DNA of 64,000 bases from Buttiauxella selenatireducens (GCF_031432975.1 NZ_CP133838.1:1922001-1986000); one strand, 5' to 3'. Numbered from the stretch's first letter, positions 26,014 to 35,819 are shown. The notes: generated by a model from the sequence alone, not told the origin. Program-made: numbers and translations.

Positions 26014-29000
26014 GTGACCAAGAAGAAAAGTCTCAGTACATGGATAATTGTCATTGTGCTGCTCGTCATCGGTGGATGTTTGATCTGGTTTGACAACCCT
26101 GTAGTCCACCTCCCTACACGGGAAAGAAAACTGATTGCCTCGATGGCATTGCTCGGCGTTTGCATGGGAGGAATGCTTTTTGATGATCTGTTTATCCGGC
26201 TATGGAAGGCAATCGTCCAGTCAGAATTCAGTCAGTCACTCAAAATTCGTTTTGGCGGAAAGGGCAATACGAAACCAAAGTCTGCAGAAGTTGAAAGCAA
26301 TCATGTTCTCCGGACCAAGAACCTCCAGCAGGCCCTGCGCAGCACCTACGGCCGCCTCTGGTCCCGCAAAGTCCGCATCCTGCTGTTAACCGGCAGCGCG
26401 GCCGATGTGGAACAACTCGCCCCCGGCCTTACTGCACAGTTCTGGCAGGAAGACGCCGGTACCGTTTTACTGTGGGGCGGCGATTTAGGCGCACAGGCAG
26501 ATGCCGCCTGGCTTGGCGCGCTGCGTAAACTGCGCCGTCGCCCGCTGGATGGCGTGGTGTGGGTGACATCCGCATTTGCTAAGCATTCCTCCCTCGGCCA
26601 GAACGATCTCAAACCGACACTCTCCATCGACATGATGGACAGCGTCGGTCAGGCGTTTGCCGCCCGTTACGCATTACTCGGCTGGCGGCTGCCGCTGTAT
26701 GTCTGGTCGCTGCATAATGCGGAAGGCGCGCAGGCGGAGCGTGTCACGCAGTCTGTCGGTTGCCTGTTGCCCGCGAATTGCAAAGCGGACGAGCTGAGCA
26801 CGCAGCTTTCTGGTCTGGTGCCTGGCCTGATAGAGCAGGGCACACAGCAGGTAAGCACCAGCACTGCACACCAGTTTTTACTCCAACTTGCCGACCAACT
26901 CTCGCGCACGCCTGATTCGGTGGCCGGACCGCTGGGTACGCTGTTGAACCCATACCGTCCTTCGCCGCTGGCGGGGGTGATGTTCAGCCCGGCTTCCGTG
27001 GATGCAAAACGCACCGTCAAAAATCACTGGGGCAAAGACAACCGCTGGGATGTGCTGCTGGATTCGCTGCCGTCACTGCCCGCAGGTTTAGCCCCGAAAA
27101 AGCTTGGTTTTGCCTGGCGCAGGCTGTTAGCGATGTGCGTCGCAGGGGCGATGGTGCTGTGGGGCGCTGGCATGGTGATGGCCTTCCTGGTTAACCGCGA
27201 CGCAATAAATACGTCCGAAACACAGGTGCAGCTTGCCGCGAACGTGAAGCAACCGCTCCCGGCACGTCTGAAAGCACAACTCGATTTACAACACACGCTC
27301 GATCGCCTGCAATATCGCCAGCAGGATGGCGCACCGTGGTACAGCCGTTTTGGCCTGAGTCAGAACGATGCGCTGTTAACCGCACTCTGGCCGCACTACG
27401 GGGCCAGCGCGTTGCCGCTGCTGCGTGATGCCGCCTCACAGCACCTTGAAGAACAACTGGAAACCCTGGTGCAGTTGCCGCCGGACGACCCGAATCGCGA
27501 CAAACTGATTAAGCCGGCTTACGACCAGCTCAAGCTGTACCTGATGCTGGCGCGTCCGGAGAAAATGGATTTTGCGTGGTTCAGCAAAACGCTGCTCAGC
27601 GACTGGCCGCAACGAGAGGGTGTGCCGGATGGTGTCTGGCAGGGGAGTGGCCCGGCGCTGCTCGATTTTTATGCCCGCAACCTGGCCCGTCACCCGGAGT
27701 GGCGTCTGCTGCCGGATGAAAATCTGGTGAATCAGGCCCGTACCCTGCTGGTGCGCCAGATGGGGGCGCGTAACAGTGAATCGTCGCTCTACCAGAAGAT
27801 GCTGCGCCAGGTGGCAAACCAGTATGCCGATATGCGCCTGTCCGATATGACCGGTGATACCGATGCCGACCGTATCTTCACCACCGATGCGGTGGTGCCG
27901 GGGATGTTCACCCGCAAAGCCTGGGAAGAAGCGGTCAAACCGGCCATTGAAAAGGTGGTCAGTGGCCGGCGTGAAGAGATGGACTGGGTACTCAGCGATA
28001 TCAAAAGCACCGTTGTGCAACAGGATTCGCCGGAAGCACTGCAGGCGCGTCTCAAAGAGCGCTACTTTGCTGATTTCTCCGGCAGCTGGTTGGAGTTCCT
28101 CAATAGTCTGCACTGGCAACAGGCACAGACGTTATCTGACGCTATCGACCAGCTCACGCTGATGGCCGACGTGCGCCAGTCGCCGCTGGTTGCCCTGATG
28201 AACACCCTGAGTATTCAGGGGAAAACCGGGCAAACCGGCGAGGCGCTGTCCGACTCGCTGGTGAAGTCCGCCAAAAACATGTTAAACCGCGACGAGCAAC
28301 CGGCGATTGACCAGCAGGCCGGGGCGCAAGGCCCACTGGATGCGACCTTCGGCCCGGTGCTGGCGCTGATGGACAACAAAGGCGGCGGGCAGACCAGCCT
28401 CAGCCTGCAGACGTTCCTGACACGCGTCACCCAGGTGCGTCTCAAACTGCAACAGGTGGTGAATGCTGCCGACCCGCAGGCGATGACCCAGACGCTGGCG
28501 CAGACGGTTTTCCAGGGCAAAGCGGTGGATTTAACCGAAACCCGTGATTACGGTAGCCTGGTCGCTGCAAGCCTCGGCCAGGAGTGGAGCGGCTTCGGGC
28601 AGACGGTCTTTGTCCAGCCGATGGAGCAGGCCTGGCAGCAGGTGTTAACCCCTGCCGCCGAAAGCCTGAATGCCCAGTGGCAGGCGGCCATTGTGGATGA
28701 CTGGAACAGCACCTTCGGCGGGCGCTATCCGCTAAAAGATACCAGCAGTGAAGTCTCCCTGCCGTTACTGGCGCGTTACCTCAACAGCGACAGCGGGCGA
28801 ATCACTCGTTTCCTGCAGACGCGTCTCAACGGTGTGTTGCATAAAGAGGGTAGCCACTGGGTGCCGGACAGCATCAATGCCCAGGGGCTGACCTTCAGCC
28901 CGGCATTCCTCAAAGCGGTCGATACCCTGAGTTACCTGTCCGATGTGGTATTCACCGACGGTGAAGCGGGGATGAGCTTTGAGCTTCGCCCGGGCACAGC

Positions 29001-29430
29001 CAAAGACGTGATGCAGACGGACCTGGTGATCGACAGCCAGAAACTTAGCTACTACAACCAGCTTCCTGCCTGGAAACGTTTCACCTGGCCGCACGATACC
29101 GAAGCGCCAGGGGCGAGCCTGAGCTGGATAAGCACCCAGACGGGTACCCGCCAGTATGCGGATCTGCCGGGAGCGTGGGGCTTAATTCGTCTGCTGGATA
29201 AAGCGTCTGTGACCCCAAATCCGGGAGTGAACAGCAGCTTCAGTCTCACCTGGAAAGCGCAGGACGGACGGCCCCTCAACTACACCCTGCGTACCGAAGC
29301 CGGGGAAGGCCCGCTGGCGCTGCTGAAATTGCGTAACTTCACGTTGCCGGCACAGATATTCAGTGTTGATGCTCGAGCCTCCGCAACTGCCGTACAGACC
29401 GCAGACACTGAATTCGGGGGTGACAACTGA
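26014..29430 (+). CDS. tssM: T6SS membrane complex protein TssM (IcmF family)
   Basis: A 1,138-residue IcmF/TssM protein. Two N-terminal helices (about residues 8-26 and 38-58) and a third near 370-392 (LLAMCVAGAMVLWGAGMVMA) delimit a cytoplasmic domain; the rest is periplasmic and ends in the conserved C-terminal region (ELRPGTAKDV ... WPHDTEAPGASLSW ... GAWGLIRLLDKASV). TssM spans the inner membrane and periplasm and touches TssJ and TssL. The Walker A motif found in many TssMs is missing: the matching segment reads LLLTGSAADVEQLAPG. The start is GTG 26014, with AAGGAAC upstream. Its stop overlaps the tssA start (TGATGG). Confidence 0.93.
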   Translation: MTKKKSLSTWIIVIVLLVIGGCLIWFDNPVVHLPTRERKLIASMALLGVCMGGMLFDDLFIRLWKAIVQSEFSQSLKIRFGGKGNTKPKSAEVESNHVLRTKNLQQALRSTYGRLWSRKVRILLLTGSAADVEQLAPGLTAQFWQEDAGTVLLWGGDLGAQADAAWLGALRKLRRRPLDGVVWVTSAFAKHSSLGQNDLKPTLSIDMMDSVGQAFAARYALLGWRLPLYVWSLHNAEGAQAERVTQSVGCLLPANCKADELSTQLSGLVPGLIEQGTQQVSTSTAHQFLLQLADQLSRTPDSVAGPLGTLLNPYRPSPLAGVMFSPASVDAKRTVKNHWGKDNRWDVLLDSLPSLPAGLAPKKLGFAWRRLLAMCVAGAMVLWGAGMVMAFLVNRDAINTSETQVQLAANVKQPLPARLKAQLDLQHTLDRLQYRQQDGAPWYSRFGLSQNDALLTALWPHYGASALPLLRDAASQHLEEQLETLVQLPPDDPNRDKLIKPAYDQLKLYLMLARPEKMDFAWFSKTLLSDWPQREGVPDGVWQGSGPALLDFYARNLARHPEWRLLPDENLVNQARTLLVRQMGARNSESSLYQKMLRQVANQYADMRLSDMTGDTDADRIFTTDAVVPGMFTRKAWEEAVKPAIEKVVSGRREEMDWVLSDIKSTVVQQDSPEALQARLKERYFADFSGSWLEFLNSLHWQQAQTLSDAIDQLTLMADVRQSPLVALMNTLSIQGKTGQTGEALSDSLVKSAKNMLNRDEQPAIDQQAGAQGPLDATFGPVLALMDNKGGGQTSLSLQTFLTRVTQVRLKLQQVVNAADPQAMTQTLAQTVFQGKAVDLTETRDYGSLVAASLGQEWSGFGQTVFVQPMEQAWQQVLTPAAESLNAQWQAAIVDDWNSTFGGRYPLKDTSSEVSLPLLARYLNSDSGRITRFLQTRLNGVLHKEGSHWVPDSINAQGLTFSPAFLKAVDTLSYLSDVVFTDGEAGMSFELRPGTAKDVMQTDLVIDSQKLSYYNQLPAWKRFTWPHDTEAPGASLSWISTQTGTRQYADLPGAWGLIRLLDKASVTPNPGVNSSFSLTWKAQDGRPLNYTLRTEAGEGPLALLKLRNFTLPAQIFSVDARASATAVQTADTEFGGDN

Positions 29431-31025
29431 TGGCCACGCTGAACACGTTACTCAATGCCTGCCATGCCGAGCAGGCGACACTGGCACAACAGGCGCAGTT
29501 GCACATTCCGTTGTGGGAGAAATGGCTGACGCCCGTTTCCGAAACTCTCCCGGTCGGGGAAGATCCTGGCTATGACGACCACTTCCAGCAGATGCGCGAG
29601 GAGGTCAACAAGCTCTCCGGTGCTGATACGGCACGGGTCTGCGAGCTGGCCGAAAAGCTGCTCACCACCACCTGCAAGGATGTACGTGTTGCCACCTATT
29701 ACATCTGGGCGCGGCTGCATACCGACGGCGAAAGCGGCCTGGCAGAAGGGTTGACTTTGCTTGCCGGGCTGTTGCAGCGCTTCGGGGATGCTTTGCATCC
29801 GCAGCGTGCCAACAGCCGCAAACTGGCGCTGGAATGGCTGGCGGGCAGCCGTGTGCTGGACAGCCTGTCGCTCTACCCGGAAGTGGTGAAAGCGGACTTT
29901 GAGCGTATCACCGGTGCACTGGCACTGATTGAAGAGTGCGTGACTGGCTGGGATGACGCGGCTCGCCCGCAGTTCAGTGGCCTGTACGCCGCGCTGGAAA
30001 ACCGCCTCGCGCAGTCCGGCGGCCCGGATGCGGTTATCCCACAGAACAGCGGCACCCCCACTGTCAGCAACACGTCGACAGCCGATGCGCCATCGTTGAA
30101 AGCAGTCACTTCGGGACGAGATTTACTTGACCAGGCCAGGTTGCTGGCGAAGTACCTGCACGATCAGCCAAACGGCTGGCTTTCCGGGCATCATCTGATG
30201 AAAAGTATTCGTCTTGACACTCTGCATGAGCTGCCTGCGTTGGATGCCGTCGGGCGTACGCGCCTGGCGCCGCCAAAACCGGAAAACCGCGCCGTGCTTA
30301 AACGCCTGTATCTGCAACAAAGCTGGCTGGAATTGCTGGAACAGACCGACAGTCTGTTTGCTCAGGGCGTCAACCATCTGTGGCTGGATTTGCAGTGGTA
30401 TGTTCATCAAGCCTTGACCAAAGCCGGTGCGCCATACGAAGGCTGGGCAGACATTATTAAGCAGGATCTGAATGGTCTGTTGGCGCGTCTGCCGGGCCTT
30501 GAAGGGCTGGCATTCAGCGATGGTACGCCGTTTGCCGATGAAGTGACGATGAACTGGATACACCAGCAGGTCACGATGTCCGCAGGCTGGAGCGACAACT
30601 CTGCCGCGCCTGCCAGCACTGCAGGCGACGACGATATCCTGCAACTGGAGCCGGAAGCGCTGGCCCAGGCCGACAGCGAAGGGATTGAGGCCGCACTCAA
30701 CTGGCTGCAGAACCGCCCCGGCACCCGTACCCCGCGTCACCAGTGGCTGCTGCGCCTGTTGATGGCCCGCGTCGCCGAGCAGTACGGCAAAAACGACATG
30801 GCGCTGCATCTGCTGTGTGAGCTGGACGGCAACGCCAGCACGCTCACCCTCACGCAGTGGGAGCCGGAACTGCTGTTCGAGGTAAAAGCCCGTCGACTGA
30901 AATTGCTGCGCATGAAAGCGACCCGTGCCGAGTCGGACAAACCGCGTATTCAGGGCGAAATGGATAATTTACTGGCGGGGTTAATTAGCCTCGACCCGGT
31001 CAGGGCGGTGGTGTTGTGTGGGTGA
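29430..31025 (+). CDS. tssA: T6SS cap/priming protein TssA
   Basis: A 531-residue TssA (ImpA family). The N-terminal ImpA domain is recognisable by VGEDPGYDDHFQQMREEVNK, VATYYIWARLHTDGESGLAEGL and GDALHPQRANSRKLALEW. A variable linker covers roughly residues 200-250. The C-terminal part (VFLQQSWLELLEQTDSLFA-type segment, HLWLDLQWYVHQALTKAG) matches the VasJ-type end of TssA. TssA primes baseplate and sheath assembly and caps the growing sheath. It overlaps the tssM stop by one base. A second TssA-like protein with a membrane anchor is encoded at 41408-42664, so the locus has two ImpA-domain proteins. Confidence 0.92.
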   Translation: MATLNTLLNACHAEQATLAQQAQLHIPLWEKWLTPVSETLPVGEDPGYDDHFQQMREEVNKLSGADTARVCELAEKLLTTTCKDVRVATYYIWARLHTDGESGLAEGLTLLAGLLQRFGDALHPQRANSRKLALEWLAGSRVLDSLSLYPEVVKADFERITGALALIEECVTGWDDAARPQFSGLYAALENRLAQSGGPDAVIPQNSGTPTVSNTSTADAPSLKAVTSGRDLLDQARLLAKYLHDQPNGWLSGHHLMKSIRLDTLHELPALDAVGRTRLAPPKPENRAVLKRLYLQQSWLELLEQTDSLFAQGVNHLWLDLQWYVHQALTKAGAPYEGWADIIKQDLNGLLARLPGLEGLAFSDGTPFADEVTMNWIHQQVTMSAGWSDNSAAPASTAGDDDILQLEPEALAQADSEGIEAALNWLQNRPGTRTPRHQWLLRLLMARVAEQYGKNDMALHLLCELDGNASTLTLTQWEPELLFEVKARRLKLLRMKATRAESDKPRIQGEMDNLLAGLISLDPVRAVVLCG

Positions 31026-31027
31026 CT

Positions 31028-31555
31028 ATGGAAAATAAAAGTATCAGTCGGTGTTATCTGGATGGCTGGAAAAAATGTTTTGTTTATAAAGGAAATGCAA
31101 CCCGCAAAGAATTCTGGTCGTTCATTTTCATCAATATTCTGCTGACGTTATTAGCCGGGGGACTCAGCTACCTCTGGCTGACCTCCTTTGCCGGTACTGG
31201 CGACGGCGGGATGGCGCTGGTATGGATTTATTACGTTTACCTGCCTCTTCGTGCGCTGGTGCCTCTGGTGTTACTGCTGCCCGTATTGTCCCTCGGTATC
31301 CGCCGTATGCACGATATCGGGAAATCAGGATGGTGGTTTGGCGGGGCGTTACTCATTAACCTGGCGGTCTTGCCTGCAATTATTATTGCGCTTTATTTCC
31401 TTTTCCCTGAGTCAACTATCGATATTTCCGGATCGGGTTTTGTAAAGGGAGTGAGCACTATCTGGAATATTCTTTCAATCGGTTTTCCTGTCTGGTTATG
31501 TTGCAAGCCAACAAAAATAAAAGACCCGACCTCATCGTCTGATGTGATGAATTAA
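31028..31555 (+). CDS. DUF805 inner membrane protein inside the T6SS operon
   Basis: A 175-residue protein of the DUF805 family: an N-terminal WKKCFVYKGNATRKEFWSF motif, four hydrophobic helices, and LGIRRMHDIGKSGWWFG, the family's most conserved block. Members are small inner membrane proteins without established function, and related E. coli proteins are YhaH/YhaI. The ATG at 31028 lies three bases after the tssA stop, so it is co-transcribed with the T6SS. It is not a core T6SS component and its composition is slightly more AT-rich than its flanks, so it may be a late insertion between tssA and tssF. Confidence 0.85.
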   Translation: MENKSISRCYLDGWKKCFVYKGNATRKEFWSFIFINILLTLLAGGLSYLWLTSFAGTGDGGMALVWIYYVYLPLRALVPLVLLLPVLSLGIRRMHDIGKSGWWFGGALLINLAVLPAIIIALYFLFPESTIDISGSGFVKGVSTIWNILSIGFPVWLCCKPTKIKDPTSSSDVMN

Positions 31556-31582
31556 TATTTACAACGAGGTTCTTTATTTTTT

Positions 31583-33346
31583 ATGAAAGACTTAACCCTG
31601 CGTTATTACGACACCGAATTGCGCTATCTGCGCGAGGCGGGAAAAGAGTTTGCCCAGACGCATCCCGATCGGGCGGCGATGTTAGACCTCGATAAACCCG
31701 GCACACCGGACCCTTATGTAGAGCGCATCTTTGAAGGTTTTGCCTTCTCAATGGGGCGGCTGCGCGAAAAGATTGATGACGACCTGCCGGAGTTCACCGA
31801 AGGGCTGGTGAGCATGCTGTGGCCGCACTATCTGCGCACCATTCCGTCGTTGTCGATTGTGGCGCTCTCCCCGGATGTTCCGGCGATGAAAATCGCCGAA
31901 GTGGTCCCTGCGGAGATGGAAGTGTTTTCCCGTCCTGTCGGGCCGAAAAATACCGTCTGCCAGTACCGCACCACGCGCGATATGGTGCTCAACCCGCTTG
32001 AAGTCGCCAAAGTGGTGATGGCGACCGAGCCGGACGGGCGCTCGGTGCTGCGTCTGCGGCTGGCGTGCAGTTCGCAGGCGGACTGGGCGCAGGTGGATTT
32101 GAAGCGCCTGAGCTTTTATCTGGCGGGCGATGCACCGGTCAGCAGCGCGTTGCATTTAGCACTGACCCGTCGCCAGGCGGCACTGTATCTGCGTCTGCCG
32201 GGGCAGATTGACCGCATTCGGCTCGATGGCTGGTTCTCACCGGGCGGTTTTACCGATGAAGATCTGCTGTGGCCGAAAGGGGAGAGTGCGTTCAGCGGTT
32301 ACCAGTTACTGCTGGAGTATTTCACCTTCCGCGAGAAGTTTATGTTTGTGAACCTCAACGGGCTGGAGAACATCACCCTGCCTGCGGGCATTGAGTGGTT
32401 CGATATTGAAGTGGTGCTGAACAGCCAGTGGCCTGGTGATTTACCGGTGACCGACGATGTGCTGCATCTGCACTGTGTCCCCGTCATCAACCTGTTCTCC
32501 ATGGAAGCCGACCCGCTGATTATTAACGGGCTGGAAAGCGAATACCTGTTGCGTCCGCGTCGTTTGCAGGACGGGCATACCGAGATTTATTCGGTGGATT
32601 CGGTGACCGGTTCGAGCCGCACGTCGGAAGCCTCCTACGTACCCTTTACCAGTTTCCGCCATCGGGGCGGGATGCAGCGCCGTCATGCGCCGGAGCGTTA
32701 CTTCCATACCCGCGTCAAGCGCGGAGTGACCGGACTGCATGATACCTGGCTTATCCTCGGAGGCGTGCAGTGGGAAGCCGATCGTGAGTTTGTGCGCGAG
32801 GCGGTGTCGCTGAAAATCACCGGGACCAACGGCCAGTTACCGCGCAAGGCGCTGCAAAGCACGCTACTTGACCACTGCGAAGCGGTGCTGCAGACGCCAC
32901 TCAAAGTGCGCAATCTGTGCAAACCGACGCTGCCCGCCTATCCCCCTGCGGAAGATCGTTTTCAGTGGCGGGTGCTGAGCCACCTCGGTTCCAGCTATCT
33001 CAATCTGATGAGTAGCGCGGAAGTCCTGCGCGGCACGCTGGAGCTGTACAACTGGCAGGGTGATGAGCTGAATAACCGCCGTCTGGACGCCATCCTTGAG
33101 GTGCGCCATCACCAGGTGCAGCGTTTCGAGAAGGGCTTTTTGCTGCGCGGTATTGATATGGAAGTGACGATTGACGGCAATGGCTTTACCGGCGAAGGAG
33201 ATATTCACCTGTTCGGCGAAATGCTCAACCGCTTCCTGGCGCTCTATGCCGATATTCACCTGTTTAACCAACTCACCCTAATCGTTCAGCCCGAAGGCAA
33301 ATGTATCCGATGGAAAGAGAACCACAATCAGCGTCTGCCCGGCTAA
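31583..33346 (+). CDS. tssF: T6SS baseplate protein TssF
   Basis: A 587-residue TssF (ImpG/VasA family). It begins with RYYDTELRYLREAGKEFAQT and shows the family's TPDPYVERIFEGFAFSMGRL and MLWPHYLRTIPS blocks. The C-terminal end has LFGEMLNRFLALYADIHLFNQ, the usual TssF closing segment. TssF and TssG form the wedge complex of the baseplate, equivalent to gp6/gp7 of phage T4. The 3' end overlaps tssG by 46 bases, a common arrangement for this pair. It is full length with no defect. Confidence 0.94.
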   Translation: MKDLTLRYYDTELRYLREAGKEFAQTHPDRAAMLDLDKPGTPDPYVERIFEGFAFSMGRLREKIDDDLPEFTEGLVSMLWPHYLRTIPSLSIVALSPDVPAMKIAEVVPAEMEVFSRPVGPKNTVCQYRTTRDMVLNPLEVAKVVMATEPDGRSVLRLRLACSSQADWAQVDLKRLSFYLAGDAPVSSALHLALTRRQAALYLRLPGQIDRIRLDGWFSPGGFTDEDLLWPKGESAFSGYQLLLEYFTFREKFMFVNLNGLENITLPAGIEWFDIEVVLNSQWPGDLPVTDDVLHLHCVPVINLFSMEADPLIINGLESEYLLRPRRLQDGHTEIYSVDSVTGSSRTSEASYVPFTSFRHRGGMQRRHAPERYFHTRVKRGVTGLHDTWLILGGVQWEADREFVREAVSLKITGTNGQLPRKALQSTLLDHCEAVLQTPLKVRNLCKPTLPAYPPAEDRFQWRVLSHLGSSYLNLMSSAEVLRGTLELYNWQGDELNNRRLDAILEVRHHQVQRFEKGFLLRGIDMEVTIDGNGFTGEGDIHLFGEMLNRFLALYADIHLFNQLTLIVQPEGKCIRWKENHNQRLPG

Positions 33347-34407
33347 TTGAGCAGATGCGCGATAAGCTGCCGTACACGCAGTTTTATCGCTTCTGTCAGT
33401 TGCTCGAGCAGAGCCAGCCGGACGCGCCTGCACTGGGCAGCCACTGGCAGGTCAAACATGATCCGGTGCGTTTTCGTCCGCATCCGGGGATGGGGTTTCC
33501 GGCCAGCGAGTTTAAACGGGTGGAATTCCCGGACCAGCCGCACCTGCCGCCGACCATTCGCACCACCTTTATGGGCCTGTACGGCGTGGAATCACCGCTG
33601 CCGACGGCCTATATCGACGACATCACCCAGCGCCGGGAGGGGTACGAAGCGGTTAGTGATTTTCTGGATATTTTTAATCACCGGATGATCACCCAGTACT
33701 ACCGCATCTGGCGCAAGTATTCGTATCCCGCCACCTTTGCACCAGGCGGTACGGACAGAACCTCGAAATATCTGCTGAGTCTGTGCGGGTTGGGGATTGA
33801 GGGGAGTGCTACGCATATTGCCACGCCGGTTTCCCGTTTCCTGGCGCTGACCAGCATGATGCGCCTGCCGACCCGCACCAGCGAAGGTGTGGTGGCACTG
33901 GTTCAGCTACTTGCGCCGGATACTCAGGCTACCGTCATTGCGCACGACCGGTTGCGTATCCCGTTGCGTAACCAACTGGCCATGAGCGCGCGCCAGCCCG
34001 TCAGCATGCGCAGCAGCCCGGTGATGGGGACCCACGCGGTGGATGTGAACAGCCAGATATTACTGAGCCTGAAAACGAACAATGCAGATGAAGCCCGTGA
34101 ATGGCTGCCCGGTGGGCAACTGCATACCGATTTGCTGGCCTTACTGCATGTTTACCTCGGCTCGCGCCTGCATGTGCGCCTGCAACTCTCTGTTTTACGC
34201 AGCCTGCTACCGGATGCACAGCTTTCCTGTCAGCCGCAGCACAGCGGCGTGCTGCTGGGGCGTACCGCGGTAATGCGCACGCAGCGCGCGGTTGCCACTA
34301 CCAAAAATAACGATGAACTTATTACGATTAACCTGGGCCGCTGGCAGCGTGTTCAGGAAAATCTTCACCGGAGGGAGACCGATGAACATGGCGACTATCG
34401 CTGGTAA
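33301..34407 (+). CDS. tssG: T6SS baseplate protein TssG
   Basis: A 368-residue TssG (ImpH/VasB family). Family features include an early YTQFYRFCQLLEQ segment, VRFRPHPGMGFPASE, the RTTFMGLYGVESPLPTAY block and LDIFNHRMITQYYRIWRKY. The end (VMRTQRAVATTKNN, TINLGRW) fits the family. It acts with TssF and TssK in the baseplate. Either ATG 33301 or ATG 33310 could start it; the first has AAGG at a suitable distance. It overlaps tssF upstream and tssJ downstream, so tssF-tssG-tssJ are tightly coupled. Confidence 0.93.
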   Translation: MYPMEREPQSASARLIEQMRDKLPYTQFYRFCQLLEQSQPDAPALGSHWQVKHDPVRFRPHPGMGFPASEFKRVEFPDQPHLPPTIRTTFMGLYGVESPLPTAYIDDITQRREGYEAVSDFLDIFNHRMITQYYRIWRKYSYPATFAPGGTDRTSKYLLSLCGLGIEGSATHIATPVSRFLALTSMMRLPTRTSEGVVALVQLLAPDTQATVIAHDRLRIPLRNQLAMSARQPVSMRSSPVMGTHAVDVNSQILLSLKTNNADEAREWLPGGQLHTDLLALLHVYLGSRLHVRLQLSVLRSLLPDAQLSCQPQHSGVLLGRTAVMRTQRAVATTKNNDELITINLGRWQRVQENLHRRETDEHGDYRW

Positions 34408-34924
34408 AACTTGTTACACCCTGTTGGCGCTGGCCATCACGGCAACCCTGAGCGGTTGCGGGCTGACCCAGAAAGTGACCGACAGCACCGTCGCGGTGAC
34501 GAAATCTATTTTCTACAAGCAGGTAAAAACGCTGCATCTGGATATTCAGGCGCGCGATGCGGTGAACAACAATGCGAACGGTGCGCCGCTGGCGACGGTG
34601 GTGCGCATCTACCAACTCAAAGACCGCAAGGTGTTTGACGGTACGGATTATCCGTCGCTGTTTGCTGATGACAGCCAGGCGATTAAAGCTGACCTGGTGG
34701 CGGAGAAAGATATTCGTATTCGTCCTGGCGGTGCCGTCAGCATCGATGTACCTCTGGATGAGACAGCCCAGTATGTGGCAGTGGCAGGGCTGTTTCTGGC
34801 ACCTGATGTCACCAATAACACCTGGCGACTGGTGCTGAGCCGGGACGATCTCGACCCGGATAAGGCTCGCCAGATTGAGCTCAATAATCAGGGGATGACC
34901 TTGCTGCCCCTGAAGGATAAATGA
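34382..34924 (+). CDS. tssJ: T6SS outer membrane lipoprotein TssJ (SciN)
   Basis: A 180-residue lipoprotein of the TssJ/SciN/Lip family. The signal peptide ends in the lipobox LSGC (Cys near residue 24), and Gly follows the cysteine, consistent with outer membrane sorting. The mature part has the typical beta-sandwich pattern, with VVRIYQLKD, LVAEKDIRIRPGGAVSIDVPL and YVAVAGLFLAP. TssJ anchors TssM to the outer membrane. The true start is ATG 34382 after the GGAGGGAG ribosome binding site, within the end of tssG. Upstream in-frame starts would add residues before the signal peptide. It is followed one base later by tssE. Confidence 0.92.
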   Translation: MNMATIAGKTCYTLLALAITATLSGCGLTQKVTDSTVAVTKSIFYKQVKTLHLDIQARDAVNNNANGAPLATVVRIYQLKDRKVFDGTDYPSLFADDSQAIKADLVAEKDIRIRPGGAVSIDVPLDETAQYVAVAGLFLAPDVTNNTWRLVLSRDDLDPDKARQIELNNQGMTLLPLKDK

Positions 34925-34925
34925 G

Positions 34926-35368
34926 ATGGCACAACCTTCTGTCTACGAAATGCTGACCGGTAATTTCGCCGGAGGCCTCGAGCTGCACGACATCAGCGAA
35001 GAGAATCAGGTCATTATGTCGGTGCTCGATAACATGCAGCGTATTCTCAACTGCCGGCGGGAAGCCTCAGCCATCTTCCGGATTACGGTCTGCCGGATAT
35101 GAGCAAAATCCTGCAGGGAATGCCCGGCACCGCGCATTCGCTGCTGACCATGCTTTCAGGCACGCTGCTGAAATACGAACCACGCCTGAAAAGTCTGAAC
35201 GTCATTTTGTTGCCACAAAGCGAACCGGGACATCTCGAATACGCGATTGATGCGGAATTAAAAGGTGTTGGTCTGGTGCGCTACGGCACAGCGTTTATGC
35301 CAGAGGGAAGGGTGCTGATGCGACACCTTAAACAGCAGAGCTATCTTAAGCGCGGGTCAATGAATTAA
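34926..35368 (+). pseudogene. tssE: T6SS baseplate protein TssE (gp25-like), frameshifted
   Basis: The ATG at 34926 opens a frame (PSVYEMLTGNFAGG ... NMQRILNCR) that is the N-terminal part of TssE. It then runs into a stop at 35100. The rest of TssE (AGSLSHLPDYGLPDMSKI ... YEPRLKSLNV ... through MRHLKQQSYLKRG) continues in the -1 frame to 35368. The frames join at about 35055-35058 (TGCCGGCGGG), where one missing base, probably a G, explains everything. The family signature RAGSLxHLPDYGLPD spans the break. TssE is a baseplate component normally needed for efficient secretion. No classic slippery heptamer is visible, so this is either a real inactivating deletion or a sequencing error. Confidence 0.85.
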
Positions 35369-35490
35369 TGACACGTTAGCAAGGCAGACAAAATATTCAC
35401 CCATTGACATGAGCAAATAATAATTTTAACGAAATAATTATTTATCGTTGGACGGTTATTTTATAAAAAGGAAAGCTATCGATATTTATA

Positions 35491-35692
35491 ATGATAATCG
35501 GGCTGTCGGGTTGTGCAACAGACCACCTCGCGGAGGATATCGATAATCATGAGGGAGGAAAAACTTTATACCGGAATGATGTTATCACTGCTGTACCCGG
35601 TGGCTATAGCCACTGATGTGGTATTGTCGCCTTTATATCTGCTCGGCGGTATTGCCGTTCTGTCGCTGTATGGCATTATTTTAATGCACTAA
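35491..35692 (+). pseudogene. Small YceK/YidQ-like lipoprotein, apparently frameshifted
   Basis: A short frame from ATG 35491 gives a lipobox (IIGLSGCATDHL) and ends early. A second frame, starting at 35549, ends at 35692 and contains the hydrophobic segments LSLLYPVAIATDVVLSPLYL and GGIAVLSLYGIIL. The two join at a run of five A's near 35559-35564, where one surplus A would break the frame (...HEGGK joined to LYTG...). The combined product, a tiny lipoprotein with a PF(S/A)xxxDxxxxP-like motif, resembles the YceK/YidQ family. The upstream signal peptide is also shorter than usual, so a non-ATG start cannot be excluded. It is too short for confident assignment. Confidence 0.5.
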
Positions 35693-35819
35693 CACTCAGG
35701 GTTTTAATTGTGTTTATTGTGAACTTGCTTCTGTTTGTCTTTCAATAAAAGAAATATCAATTCAGAACTAAATTATTGCGTTTTATATTTTATTTTAACT
35801 CATAAGGAATTAAATTTCT

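Noticed and set aside
34926..35368. Programmed -1 frameshifting in tssE
   Set aside because: The join TGCCGGCGGG has no X-XXY-YYZ slippery heptamer and no obvious stimulatory hairpin; a missing base is simpler.
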